The notes below the pieces were generated by a model. It had not been told where the DNA came from. It searched no databases and was given only the letters and a program-made list of their open reading frames with translations. DNA of 64,000 bases from contig JAYKKM010000474.1 in NCBI GenBank assembly GCA_035772405.1, positions 811,501 through 875,500 on the forward strand. Reading direction: 5' to 3'. The stretch is from Chrysogorgia sp. JL179-B06 (taxonomy: Eukaryota; Cnidaria; Anthozoa; Scleralcyonacea; Chrysogorgiidae). Shown piece after piece: positions 42,594 to 50,654 of this stretch. A program made the translations under genes and the position numbers. The first letter of the stretch is position 1; every line of letters begins with the position of its first letter.

Positions 42594-43364
42594 CTACGTA
42601 TATCCATCGGAATAAACAATAGAAATATCGTATTCATTATAGGGTTTATCCGCTTCAGCCGTTTTAATACCATATTTAAAAAAAAAATGATCATCTATAA
42701 ATTGAATGTTTTGAATCAATATAAAATCTTCGTCAGCAGGTAAATTATAAGCTAAATCTACAAAACGTTTATCATCGTTAAAGAAATTTTTCTCAGGATC
42801 AATAAACAATTGATTAGAGCTAAAATAGGGTTTATTAGGTTTTCCAATATATACCCCAAGATCACCCTGTTCGAATATCTCTTTTTTAACTTGAACAATA
42901 CTCCATCCTAATGCATCGTTATATTTTTCTCCAATATTATTTTTAAGTTTTACATCAATACTATGAATTATTTTTCGTTTATACCAATCTTTTTTTCTTG
43001 CTTCTAAATCTCCCGTAAGATAATTCTGTTTATCTGTTTGAAATTTTCTATTGTTATAAAATGTCAATGAAAAATCAGTAAATGGCCCTGGAGCACGAAT
43101 ATTTGTTTTAATTTTAAAACCGTCAAGAAAACTCGTTGGTATTACACCGTATTTCCAAGACACTTCTTGAAACTCATATAGATTTTTTCCTGATTTTAAA
43201 GCAACTGTCCCGTATTTTCTTTGATTCGTAAGCCAAAAACGTTCATTATAATGGATGATTTTTTTCTGACTCGTTTTTAATGCCAATAAGAGAAAAAAAA
43301 TAAGTATACGTAGAATGATATCATTTTTTATATATTTAAATGTACAAAGAGTTTCTATGATCAT
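42594..43364 (-). CDS. Putative secreted or membrane protein, 256 aa
   Basis: Intact, with ATG at 43,364. Residues about 15-35 (IILRILIFFLLLALKTSQ) form a signal peptide or single anchor. The rest is polar with beta-rich character (DFSLTFYNNRKF, IHSIDVKLKNNIGEKYNDAL) and no Cys pairs. The C-terminus YNEYDISIVYSDGYT is uncharged. Could be an envelope, attachment or virion surface protein, but no family is recognised. Confidence 0.6.
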   Translation of the reverse strand: MIIETLCTFKYIKNDIILRILIFFLLLALKTSQKKIIHYNERFWLTNQRKYGTVALKSGKNLYEFQEVSWKYGVIPTSFLDGFKIKTNIRAPGPFTDFSLTFYNNRKFQTDKQNYLTGDLEARKKDWYKRKIIHSIDVKLKNNIGEKYNDALGWSIVQVKKEIFEQGDLGVYIGKPNKPYFSSNQLFIDPEKNFFNDDKRFVDLAYNLPADEDFILIQNIQFIDDHFFFKYGIKTAEADKPYNEYDISIVYSDGYT

Positions 43365-43373
43365 CTTATTTTT

Positions 43374-43559
43374 TTAAAAACTTCTCTCTCCTTCTATTTT
43401 TACAAAAATAGTGTTTTTGACAACATGTACATCATTAACAAAATAATAACGTTCTAATGTACGTTTTATTTTTAAAATATAAACATTTCTTAAATGTACT
43501 TTTGATAATTTTTTAAACAATCTTTGTGTTTCTAAAAATAAAAAGGAAAATACATTCAA
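43374..43559 (-). CDS. Small basic ORF, 61 aa
   Basis: MNVFSFLFLETQRLFKKLSK then KIKRTLERYYFVNDVHVVKN. Ends 10 bp before the preceding gene's start on the same strand. The length is borderline; I keep it because of strand continuity. Confidence 0.35.
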   Translation of the reverse strand: MNVFSFLFLETQRLFKKLSKVHLRNVYILKIKRTLERYYFVNDVHVVKNTIFVKIEGERSF

Positions 43560-43633
43560 TATTTTTTTGATTTTTTTTAAATCAAAAGACAGTATTTTTT
43601 TATTTAGGTAAAATTTTCAGGAGAGAATAAATT

Positions 43634-44215
43634 TTAAAAATTAAATTCCCTATCATACATAGAGAGTACAGATCGTTCATTATCCTCCTCTTCTAATTTA
43701 CGAAACAAACATGCCGCAAATAAAAGACATTCAAACAAACTACAATGATACAATAAACATGTTGGTTCGCTAGTATGATACCAACAATTTCTTGGTTTAA
43801 GATTATAAAACGAAAGTAAATAATCGTACTTCTCAATTCAAAAAAATTCAAGATTAACACAATGTAAAATAGTTTTTTCTTGAAGTGTTTTAACTAAAGA
43901 CGATTCTTTATCACCACCTTTATACCCGATAATAGCATTCGGGGGAAAAACATTACGAAATAAATAACTTAATCTATTTATAAGTTCACTTTGACTAAAA
44001 TAATCTCTTGATTTTCTTTCAGATAAATAGTCTAAACCATGACATCGATATTGATAGTAGACGGTAGAACGTTCCCCTCGAGTTAGTTCTTTGTAGGGTT
44101 TTAACTTGTCATCATAACAATGATAAATAAAATACTTCTTCGTTTGAAGTTCAAGAAGAGTTACTTCACGATAACTGGGTCTCTCACCCCTAAACTGGTA
44201 ACATTCACAATCCAT
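43634..44215 (-). pseudogene. Accessory protein with in-frame stop
   Basis: Frame 44,215-43,838 (125 aa) starts MDCECYQFRGERPSYREVTL, with YFIYHCYDDKLKPYKEL and a C-terminal KTLQEKTILHCVNLEFF, loosely like family A. After a TGA the same frame stays open to 43,634 with protein-like, Cys-containing sequence (KPRNCWYHTSEPTCLLYHCS). So either the stop is a nonsense change in a 193-codon gene or the tail belongs to a neighbour. Confidence 0.45.
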
Positions 44216-44245
44216 TATATGTGTGATAAGGGAGAAAAATAATTT

Positions 44246-44410
44246 TTATCGTTCTTGGGATATTTCTTCTTTACATTTGTTAAATGCACAATTATATTTA
44301 CCCCTATACAACTCTTCGATAGTCTCTTCAGATTTATTCTTCTCAGTTGTCTCTAACGGGATGAAGTCTTCTTTAATTTCGCTGTTCACGTTCTCAAATA
44401 TTTTTGCCAT
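44246..44410 (-). CDS. Small acidic protein, 54 aa
   Basis: MAKIFENVNSEIKEDFIPLE, then Glu/Lys-rich sequence and a C-terminal YNCAFNKCKEE. The frame on the opposite strand is a shadow. Lies 30 bp upstream of the 44,215 start on the same strand. No family. Confidence 0.4.
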   Translation of the reverse strand: MAKIFENVNSEIKEDFIPLETTEKNKSEETIEELYRGKYNCAFNKCKEEISQER

Positions 44411-44793
44411 CTCTCACTCTCCTACACTCAGACTGATATTAATTATTTTCGACGCTACATCGGCTTTTATAATTGCATCCTGCGTTACTATGTGTTACTG
44501 GGGGTAGATTGGTTTGACCCAATCAGAGTTCGTTGATTAAAGCTTTCATGTCATCCCAATGATTTGTGATACTCGTATACAATGAATGTGTGTTTTGGGA
44601 ATTAGAGACGCGAATCCATAATTAGCGATTTTCTTCTCAACAAATACACGGGGATTAGTTGTACCAATGCTGTGTTGTGGGATTAAAGCGAATCCCTAAT
44701 GTTGTTCTAAAACACATACATGTCAAATCAGTTGATATATTATACATTGTAATTACAATAATACTTTTTTCAAATTTTTAACATCTTTTGAGA
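44411..44793. other. Intergenic with GATTGG and repeated TAATCCC/GGGATTA motifs
   Basis: Contains divergent starts on either side. Motifs ATTGGTTTGACC, GGGATTAAAGCGAATCCC and GGGAATTAGAGACGCGAATCC recall the repeats at 47.7 and 49.0-49.4 kb, so it is a probable promoter region. Confidence 0.4.
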
Positions 44794-45953
44794 ATGTCGT
44801 TAAACATTGGTAGTAAAATAACCTATGAGCAAGCTAATGATCAAGAAATCAATATTAAGACGATATTGAAAATTGTTTATTATATACAACATTTTCGTAA
44901 CCGTTACATTGGATTATTATTTGCCGTCTGTGACATATGTGACTATTACTATGGAGGGATTATCGAATGTATGGAAATTGAATCGAGACACCTTGGTCGG
45001 GGGTATGGAGACTACGCCTATATTGAAAAAATGAAAACTGATATGCTCCAAGATGAATGAAAGGATTGGCGAATCTTAACAGATAAACAACACTATATAA
45101 TACCCGTTGTTCATACACAACGAAAATATTTTATTTATGGTGAAAAACTATGTGGGCGTTATCATAAATTACTATTAATACCCGCTCAAACATTAGTGAA
45201 ATCTATTTTTCATTTGAATGATAATCATTCCGATAATTTTTTTATAGAAATTCCAACAAGTTATTACCCTAGAAATGATATTTACCATTTTATTTCTATT
45301 ACTATTACTGATAATCCAACTACAATTCCTAAACCCATAGGATATGGGGGAGGCTATCTTTGTAATACATTACATCGACTTAATCGTTGCTTTAGTCGCG
45401 AATTTACATATTGCTGTATTTATTTATATTTTATAGACCCGTTTTATTTGAAGTCTACTTTTTATTATCTACATAATTTAGATGTTTTTGAGAAAGTAGT
45501 TTATCAACTTGCGAGTTGTTTTATTTTCTTTTGCGAAAATCATAACCCTATATCAAAAATTAACGCAAGTAACGATAGGGTTTATAAATTTAATCTCGAA
45601 AAGATTGTTAAGCTAGTGATAACGAAACCCGCACCAATTACCTGTTGTTTAAAAATTGTAAGAATTACTCTTATTGGTTTAAATTGTTTAATAAGACAAG
45701 TAAAAATTATAAGTTTAAAGTAAGTTTATTTTCTGATATAGTTAGTATTATACAAAATAATAGACCCATTAGTTTACAATTTTACCCTCCGCATTTGGAT
45801 ATATTATATAATTATTCTATAAGGGTAAGGATTACATCAGATAATACTAGAGCATCTACTTTTATGATTAAGAGTATTATAGAAGCATATAATATTAACT
45901 ATGAAGATCCTGACATTATAATACAGAGTATTGAAAAATTGTATTTAGACTAA
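44794..45953 (+). pseudogene. Family B paralog of the 394-aa gene, broken
   Basis: Three open pieces follow the 26,590 protein in order: ILKIVYYIQHFRNRYIGLLF and ICDYYYGG; after an in-frame TGA at 45,058-45,060, WRILTDKQHYIIPVVHTQRK; then SCFIFFCENHNPIS; and after a frame change near 45,640, MFKNCKNYSYWFKLF. The C-terminal part ends at 45,953. One stop and one indel. Same orientation as its paralog 18 kb away. Confidence 0.7.
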
Positions 45954-45976
45954 TTTAAAAAATTCAAAGAATATAT

Positions 45977-46340
45977 TCAACAACAAAAAACCAGTGTTTT
46001 TTTTGCCAGTGGGAATAAAATGAATTTAAGATGAGAATTTCTAAAATCTAAAATTGTTTGTCGTACAAATAATTTTATATAATATTCTTCATTATCAATG
46101 TTTTTATATCTAAAAAAACATAGGATTAAAGCAAAAAATGCTATTATTTGTCCAATTTCATGTCTATCCATCCGATTATATACATCCAAAAGTTCACGTG
46201 GAATTTTTAAATATCCAGTAATATTTCTAAATAAATTCTCATGTTCGTCAAGACATTTTCACACACTTTTCTCCATATTTTTATTAATTTTTATTTCAAA
46301 ACGTGCCAGATCTTTTACCATGACATTCCACACCTCCATG
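45977..46340 (-). pseudogene. Accessory protein, hydrophobic C-terminal half, one break
   Basis: An upstream piece from about 46,339 (MEVWNVMVKDLARFEIKINK) leads into another frame with YLKIPRELLDVYNRMDRHEI, GQIIAFFALILCFFRYK and a short tail to 45,977. One helix-like hydrophobic segment could be a membrane anchor. Not recognised. Confidence 0.4.
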
Positions 46341-46364
46341 TTTTCACATTACTGATATTTTTAT

Positions 46365-47606
46365 TTACAACACTATCATTTTATACATTTCGGTTTTTCT
46401 TTTTTTTAAATCATGTTTTCTTTTCAAATCCTTATTATTATCCATTATATATCGTTTTTCCATAAGGTCACTCGTAAATTTTCTAGAACGCCATTTATTT
46501 ATATATAGTTTCTCAATATAGAGACCCTCTAACTCACGATATTTATCGCGTTGTGTACAAATAATATCTTGATCATAATTCGAATAGATTGTCATTCGTT
46601 TTTCTTCATGATGTTCATCGCCTTTTTTTTCACGTTTCATATATATTAACGAACGTTTATAACATCTTTTCTTCAATGGTGGATCGTTCAATACTTCTCG
46701 GTCGTCTTCCTCTTCTTCTTCTTCCTCTTCTTCACACACTGGAAATAATGGCTGGGGTGAATTAGGTGGCTGTGGTAGTTGTGGTGGCGAAAGAGGAATA
46801 GGAGATAATGTTGGGGAAAGAGCATTTGCTAATTCATCCACAATTTGTAATAATTGTTTTCCTTGTTGAACGGGTACCATTTCATCACACATTCGTATTA
46901 AATTCGCAGGAGAAGGAATAGGAATTTGTCCAAATAAATCAATGGGCATATCGTATATGTAATTATCTAATTCATCTTCAGGCCGTGGCGGTGAGATCGT
47001 TTGCGGTGGAATAGGAGATGTATTATACTTTGCTTGCGGTGTTTGAAGAGGTATATTATACTGTTCTTGCGATAGTAGAGGTGGTAGGTGGTTTACTTGC
47101 TGGGGTAGAGACGGTATCTTTGCTTGCCACGACGCCAAGTTATACTTCGCTTGCGGTAGTAGAGGTGAATTTACTTGCTGGGGTAGAGACGGTATCTTTG
47201 CTGGCCGTGGCGATGTGTTATACTTCGCTTGCGGGAGTAGAGGGTGTTCTTGAGACGGTGAATTTATTTGTTGGGGTAGAGACGGTGTCTTTGCTTGCCG
47301 TGGCGACGCGTTTGCTTGCGGGTGTAGAATGTAACTGGGATGTTCTTGAGCTATCGGTACAGCGAAATTTAATTGCGACTGTGCAATGTTGTCTTTAGTT
47401 GTACAATGTTTGACTTTCTTTTTTCCTCTGATTTCTTGACGGTATGATGTTTCACCATCTGAAATATCCAGAGTCTTATTACGATATTCTTGTCGCTCTA
47501 GACGTCGTTGTTTTAACATTTTAGGAATATCTTTTCCCCTACTTTCAACCCGAGCATTTAATTTTCCACTTTCAATATTTTTATGAGTCTGCTTCACACG
47601 AGCCAT
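46365..47606 (-). CDS. Proline-rich protein with histone H3-like N-terminus, 413 aa
   Basis: Intact, ATG at 47,606, with TATAAG about 38 bp upstream. N-terminus MARVKQTHKNIESGK matches the H3 tail (A1, R2, K4, Q5, T6, G13, K14 in register). Residues about 95-210 are Pro/Gln repeats (units like QAKIPSLPQQVNSP). A Pro/Ser region with LSPPQLPQPPNSPQP follows, then a Glu/Asp run (EEEEEEEEEDD), a basic KKRCYKRS and a Lys/Arg-rich C-terminus with NLS-like clusters. Removal of Met before Ala would expose ARVK at the N-terminus. No enzymatic fold seen. Inferred nuclear, chromatin-interacting accessory protein. Confidence 0.7.
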   Translation of the reverse strand: MARVKQTHKNIESGKLNARVESRGKDIPKMLKQRRLERQEYRNKTLDISDGETSYRQEIRGKKKVKHCTTKDNIAQSQLNFAVPIAQEHPSYILHPQANASPRQAKTPSLPQQINSPSQEHPLLPQAKYNTSPRPAKIPSLPQQVNSPLLPQAKYNLASWQAKIPSLPQQVNHLPPLLSQEQYNIPLQTPQAKYNTSPIPPQTISPPRPEDELDNYIYDMPIDLFGQIPIPSPANLIRMCDEMVPVQQGKQLLQIVDELANALSPTLSPIPLSPPQLPQPPNSPQPLFPVCEEEEEEEEEDDREVLNDPPLKKRCYKRSLIYMKREKKGDEHHEEKRMTIYSNYDQDIICTQRDKYRELEGLYIEKLYINKWRSRKFTSDLMEKRYIMDNNKDLKRKHDLKKRKTEMYKMIVL

Positions 47607-47902
47607 AATGATATTTTGACTAAAAAAATTAGGAACAAACGCTTATAAAAAACACGTTAAAAAAAATGGGGTATCCTGATTGGTTGAACTTAATTCCCCA
47701 ATAAAAAATCGGGGTACTCTCATTGGTTGAATGATAAAATCAATATTATAAGACGAATACTAATACATGTAAATCTTTTTAATCTTTTTGTTGACTTAAT
47801 AATGCAAGTACACACTGCTTAAAAATATTTATCGGTAAAAACGGTGTAGGAAAAGATATAAAAACACATGTTAAGCCATATTTATTTTAGAACACTTTCA
47901 AA
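47607..47902. promoter_or_regulatory. Divergent promoter region with CCAAT and TATA boxes
   Basis: Between the minus-strand 47,606 start and the plus-strand 47,903 start. Two CTGATTGG/CTCATTGG boxes (inverted CCAAT) at 47,677 and 47,720 sit in a repeated GGGGTA....ATTGGTTGAA context. TATAAG on the minus side (about 47,645) and TATAAAA on the plus side (47,857-47,863) lie about 40 bp from the respective starts. Confidence 0.6.
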
Positions 47903-48166
47903 ATGATTGCAGGTACTAAAGAAAATCCTCTGTTGGTAATACTGACCGATTTAGCAAAGTATTTTTCACATTTTGAATATCAAGTGCTTGAATGTCGTAA
48001 AGTGGATATGTTACCCAACAATGCACGTGCCGATAGAATAATATATAAGCTATTATTGTTATGGCATGAGAAATATATATACACCTACTCATCGCACGAT
48101 TTTTCACATTTGATCGGACAATTTGTGAATGTACAACTCGAAGAACCTCCACCCTACCAACCATGA
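47903..48166 (+). CDS. Family A accessory protein, 87 aa
   Basis: DLAKYFSHFEYQVLECRKVD matches the start of the family plan, and LIGQFVNVQLEE the terminal strand. The stop overlaps the next start (ATGA), suggesting a dicistronic arrangement with the following family member. Confidence 0.6.
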   Translation: MIAGTKENPLLVILTDLAKYFSHFEYQVLECRKVDMLPNNARADRIIYKLLLLWHEKYIYTYSSHDFSHLIGQFVNVQLEEPPPYQP

Positions 48167-48405
48167 ATCAAGCAAAATTTATAGATATAATATCTATGAG
48201 GGATCTATGTCGTGAACGAAATCTACAGTTAATTGGTTCAAGACCCATACCCATGTCCGCTGGCGAACCGACACAGATGTATGACCTTTTCTTTAAAGAT
48301 GAATATAACAATTACTTTAAAATTGAATTCGAATCACCCCAGCACGATAAGATGGGTAAAAGGGTGTATCTTACTAATCATTATATATTCATTGTAAAAG
48401 ATTAA
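48163..48405 (+). CDS. Family A accessory protein, 80 aa
   Basis: Starts within the previous stop codon. DLCRERNLQLIGSRPI, YDLFFKDEYNNYFKIEFESP and KMGKRVYLTNHYIFIVKD reproduce the strand-Cys-strand-K(R)VYL layout. Soluble and intact. Confidence 0.6.
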   Translation: MNQAKFIDIISMRDLCRERNLQLIGSRPIPMSAGEPTQMYDLFFKDEYNNYFKIEFESPQHDKMGKRVYLTNHYIFIVKD

Positions 48406-48412
48406 TCCCTTG

Positions 48413-48420
48413 TATATATA
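48413..48420 (+). promoter_or_regulatory. TATA box for the 48,468 gene
   Basis: TATATATA, 48 bp upstream of the ATG. Confidence 0.5.
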
Positions 48421-48467
48421 GACATCTCTCTCCGCAAAAACAGTTTTATTATTAGACAAAACTCATC

Positions 48468-48794
48468 ATGACAACAAGTATAGATATAAGCGAAATTAAA
48501 CTTGATAACGTGAGGTTATACACTTCTGAATTTCTATATACAATGTGCAAGGACTCTGATTTTTATATGGTTGACATCATGAAAGAAGATAAAATTTGGC
48601 TAGATAACCGGTGCGGGGTAATATTAAAAGATTTTAAGCTCACCTCGCATCTTAATACCCGAATGGGTGTTCAAGCTGGAATTATTGTTGCTGTGGTTCA
48701 TCGAAACGAAAACCAAAAAGATCTCGTTGGCAAGCATATCTTCTTTGAAAACATGTATACAATGTGTTGCACCAATCCAGAATTTGTACGTTAA
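48468..48794 (+). CDS. Family A accessory protein, 108 aa
   Basis: FLYTMCKDSDFYMVDIMKED, CGVILKDFKLTSHLN, AGIIVAVVHRNE and DLVGKHIFFENMY. The first and last segments have close counterparts in the 25,782 protein on the other flank, showing that the two flanks share this family. Confidence 0.65.
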   Translation: MTTSIDISEIKLDNVRLYTSEFLYTMCKDSDFYMVDIMKEDKIWLDNRCGVILKDFKLTSHLNTRMGVQAGIIVAVVHRNENQKDLVGKHIFFENMYTMCCTNPEFVR

Positions 48795-49041
48795 ACATTA
48801 AAATCCATTTATCATCGTTTTTGACATGTATGAATTAATGAACTCTCTCCCCAATACTTATATTATCGCGCAAAATAGTTTAACGGGGATACAAAAATAT
48901 ATACTAAATTGTGTGAAAAGTGTAAAATAAAGTATCAAAAAGCATAAAAATATGTTTAAATAAGTGTAAAAATGCTTAAATATCTAGAAAATAGACGTAT
49001 TTAAACACGGAAATATATATTTCACAGGGACTAATCCCTTC

Positions 49042-49392
49042 AAAATGGCCGCTAATCCCTACAAGTAATTAAGGTTAGAACTCATTAAAGAAACGTAGCT
49101 ACCAAAGTACACAAACAAAATGGCCGCTAATCCCAACAAGTAAATTCTTTATTCCCCTACCCATATTATTTATCAAACTGTTTTGACATAGAGGGAGGAA
49201 TCAGAACAAAACGCTTATTATATATGCGCGTCCTTAAGATTCATTGTTCCTACCCTATTATTAATCAAACTGTTTTGACATAAAGGGAGAGAATAGAACA
49301 AGACGCTTATTATATATACGCATCCTTAAGCGTTTAACAACACGTATTGTTTCCTACCCATAATAATTCAATTGTTTTGACATGAAGGCTTT
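49042..49392. repeat. Tandem promoter-like repeats
   Basis: Two copies of CAAAATGGCCGCTAATCCC (49,042 and 49,117 areas) precede three copies (period about 91-102 bp) of a unit with TCCTACCC, ATCAAACTGTTTTGACAT and, in two of them, ACGCTTATTATATATACGC-type sequence. The region has no gene and lies upstream of the spliced gene. Candidate promoter or replication-control region. Confidence 0.6.
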
Positions 49393-49487
49393 AATGAACG
49401 AACTCTGATTGGATAGATACGGGGGAGGTTTGATTATAGAAACTCTGATTGGTTAAAGCCGCAAACCATTGTAATAGACCGTAGACC

Positions 49488-49994
49488 ATGATTATTAAAA
49501 TAAGCACGAAGGCACATCTCAAACCAAAACGATTTCAAGCTGGAACCAAGTCAAAGAAAAACACGCAAAAGATGGGTGAGCACACGAAATCAAGCGACAC
49601 AGACGAAACCAAAAACGCGAAATCGAGCAACACAGACTCGATCCCGCAGGAAAAGAAAGAAGAAAATGTAAGATAACGATAAAATGTTTTTTACTGTCTG
49701 TATACAATCGATATGTATTTATTATGTTTTTTATTTCTCTCTTAGAAAGAAACCATCCCTCCACCCCCAATCGAAGATACAGACGTAGAGGAGACAGTAC
49801 CGGGAGTGTTGTTGGTCTCCGATGGAGAAAGCGAGTGGGCATTCCGAGTCCAACCGGACTCGGAGTACTCGTTCGACGATTACGAACCGTTGTCAGAAGC
49901 CAAAGACGATGATCCTCGCGTGTGGGGATACGTGGATAGTAGGGGTGAGGCGTTTATGTACTTTGACAGTACCCAACAATTGGTGAAACAATAA
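49488..49994 (+). CDS. Spliced acidic accessory protein, 142 aa
   Basis: Exon 1 is 49,488-49,667; the intron 49,668-49,745 is a 78-bp GTAAGA...TTTCTCTCTTAG; exon 2 is 49,746-49,994. Splicing is in phase and joins a Ser/Thr/Lys-rich N-terminus to an acidic part with EDTDVEETVPGVLLVSDGES and DDPRVWGYVDSRGEAFMYFD. Codon use is clearly more GC-rich than neighbouring genes, hinting at host origin. The Met at 49,572 is an alternative start. A GATTGGTTAAAG (CCAAT) box lies about 40 bp upstream. Confidence 0.6.
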
Positions 49995-50068
49995 ATATTT
50001 ATATTTTTAATTTGTAGGGGTGACATACCGAGGGGTTTTATACCCCTACAGAAAGCCCTTCACAGATA

Positions 50069-50305
50069 TCACAAACTTATTTGTATAACATTTTGTATTG
50101 TTTCGTGTGTTTTAAAATATATATATTCATTCAACTTCTCCATCGTGTGTGTGTTTTTACTATAGCTAACTCTTTCATCATATGCTAACGAACAACCCTT
50201 GCGTAAAATAAGCAATTCATTGAACAAGGGATGACCAGTATTGTCGCTATGGACCTGTGTCAATCTCATTCGAATCGCAAATTCGACTACGGGTTGAACG
50301 CGCAC
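50069..50305 (-). CDS. Doubtful ORF next to the right TIR
   Basis: VVEFAIRMRLTQVHSDNTGH, LFNELLILRKGCSLAYDERV is protein-like, but the frame starts on GTG and has a stop 12 bp upstream. May be a 3' exon or a remnant. Confidence 0.25.
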   Translation of the reverse strand: MRVQPVVEFAIRMRLTQVHSDNTGHPLFNELLILRKGCSLAYDERVSYSKNTHTMEKLNEYIYFKTHETIQNVIQISL

Positions 50306-50654
50306 CGATGCAGTTTAATAAAAAACAGAACATTGGAAGATGTCAGAGTCTTGTACCGAAGCACAACTTACAAGCGAGCAAAACACACACAACTGATAAA
50401 ATATGAAACAACATCTGCTTATATACTCTACAATTCTCTTAAAATGTATTTGGGGTTTTTCTCCAAATTTATTTAAACACTTTTACGATAACTTTTTTCA
50501 CTAATATTTTTATTGGATATTTCATCTAAAATTATTTTGAGGTTTTTTCCAACTATAACCCTCAAACTTTTTGGAAGAAAAACATCCAAATAATTTTTAT
50601 GAGATATATCATCTTAAAATATTTTGAGGAAATATCATTTTTTAAAATACAGTA
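50306..50654. other. AT-rich non-coding stretch
   Basis: Loosely repeated TTTTGAGGTTTTTTCC / ATTTTGAGGAAATATC motifs; no gene seen. Confidence 0.4.

Noticed and set aside
44223..44507. 94-codon plus-strand frame
   Set aside because: Lies opposite the more protein-like minus-strand gene at 44,246-44,410 and shows no motif.
47018..47398. 126-codon plus-strand frame rich in Val/Glu/Leu/Ala
   Set aside because: Antisense of the Pro/Gln repeat region of the 46,365 gene.
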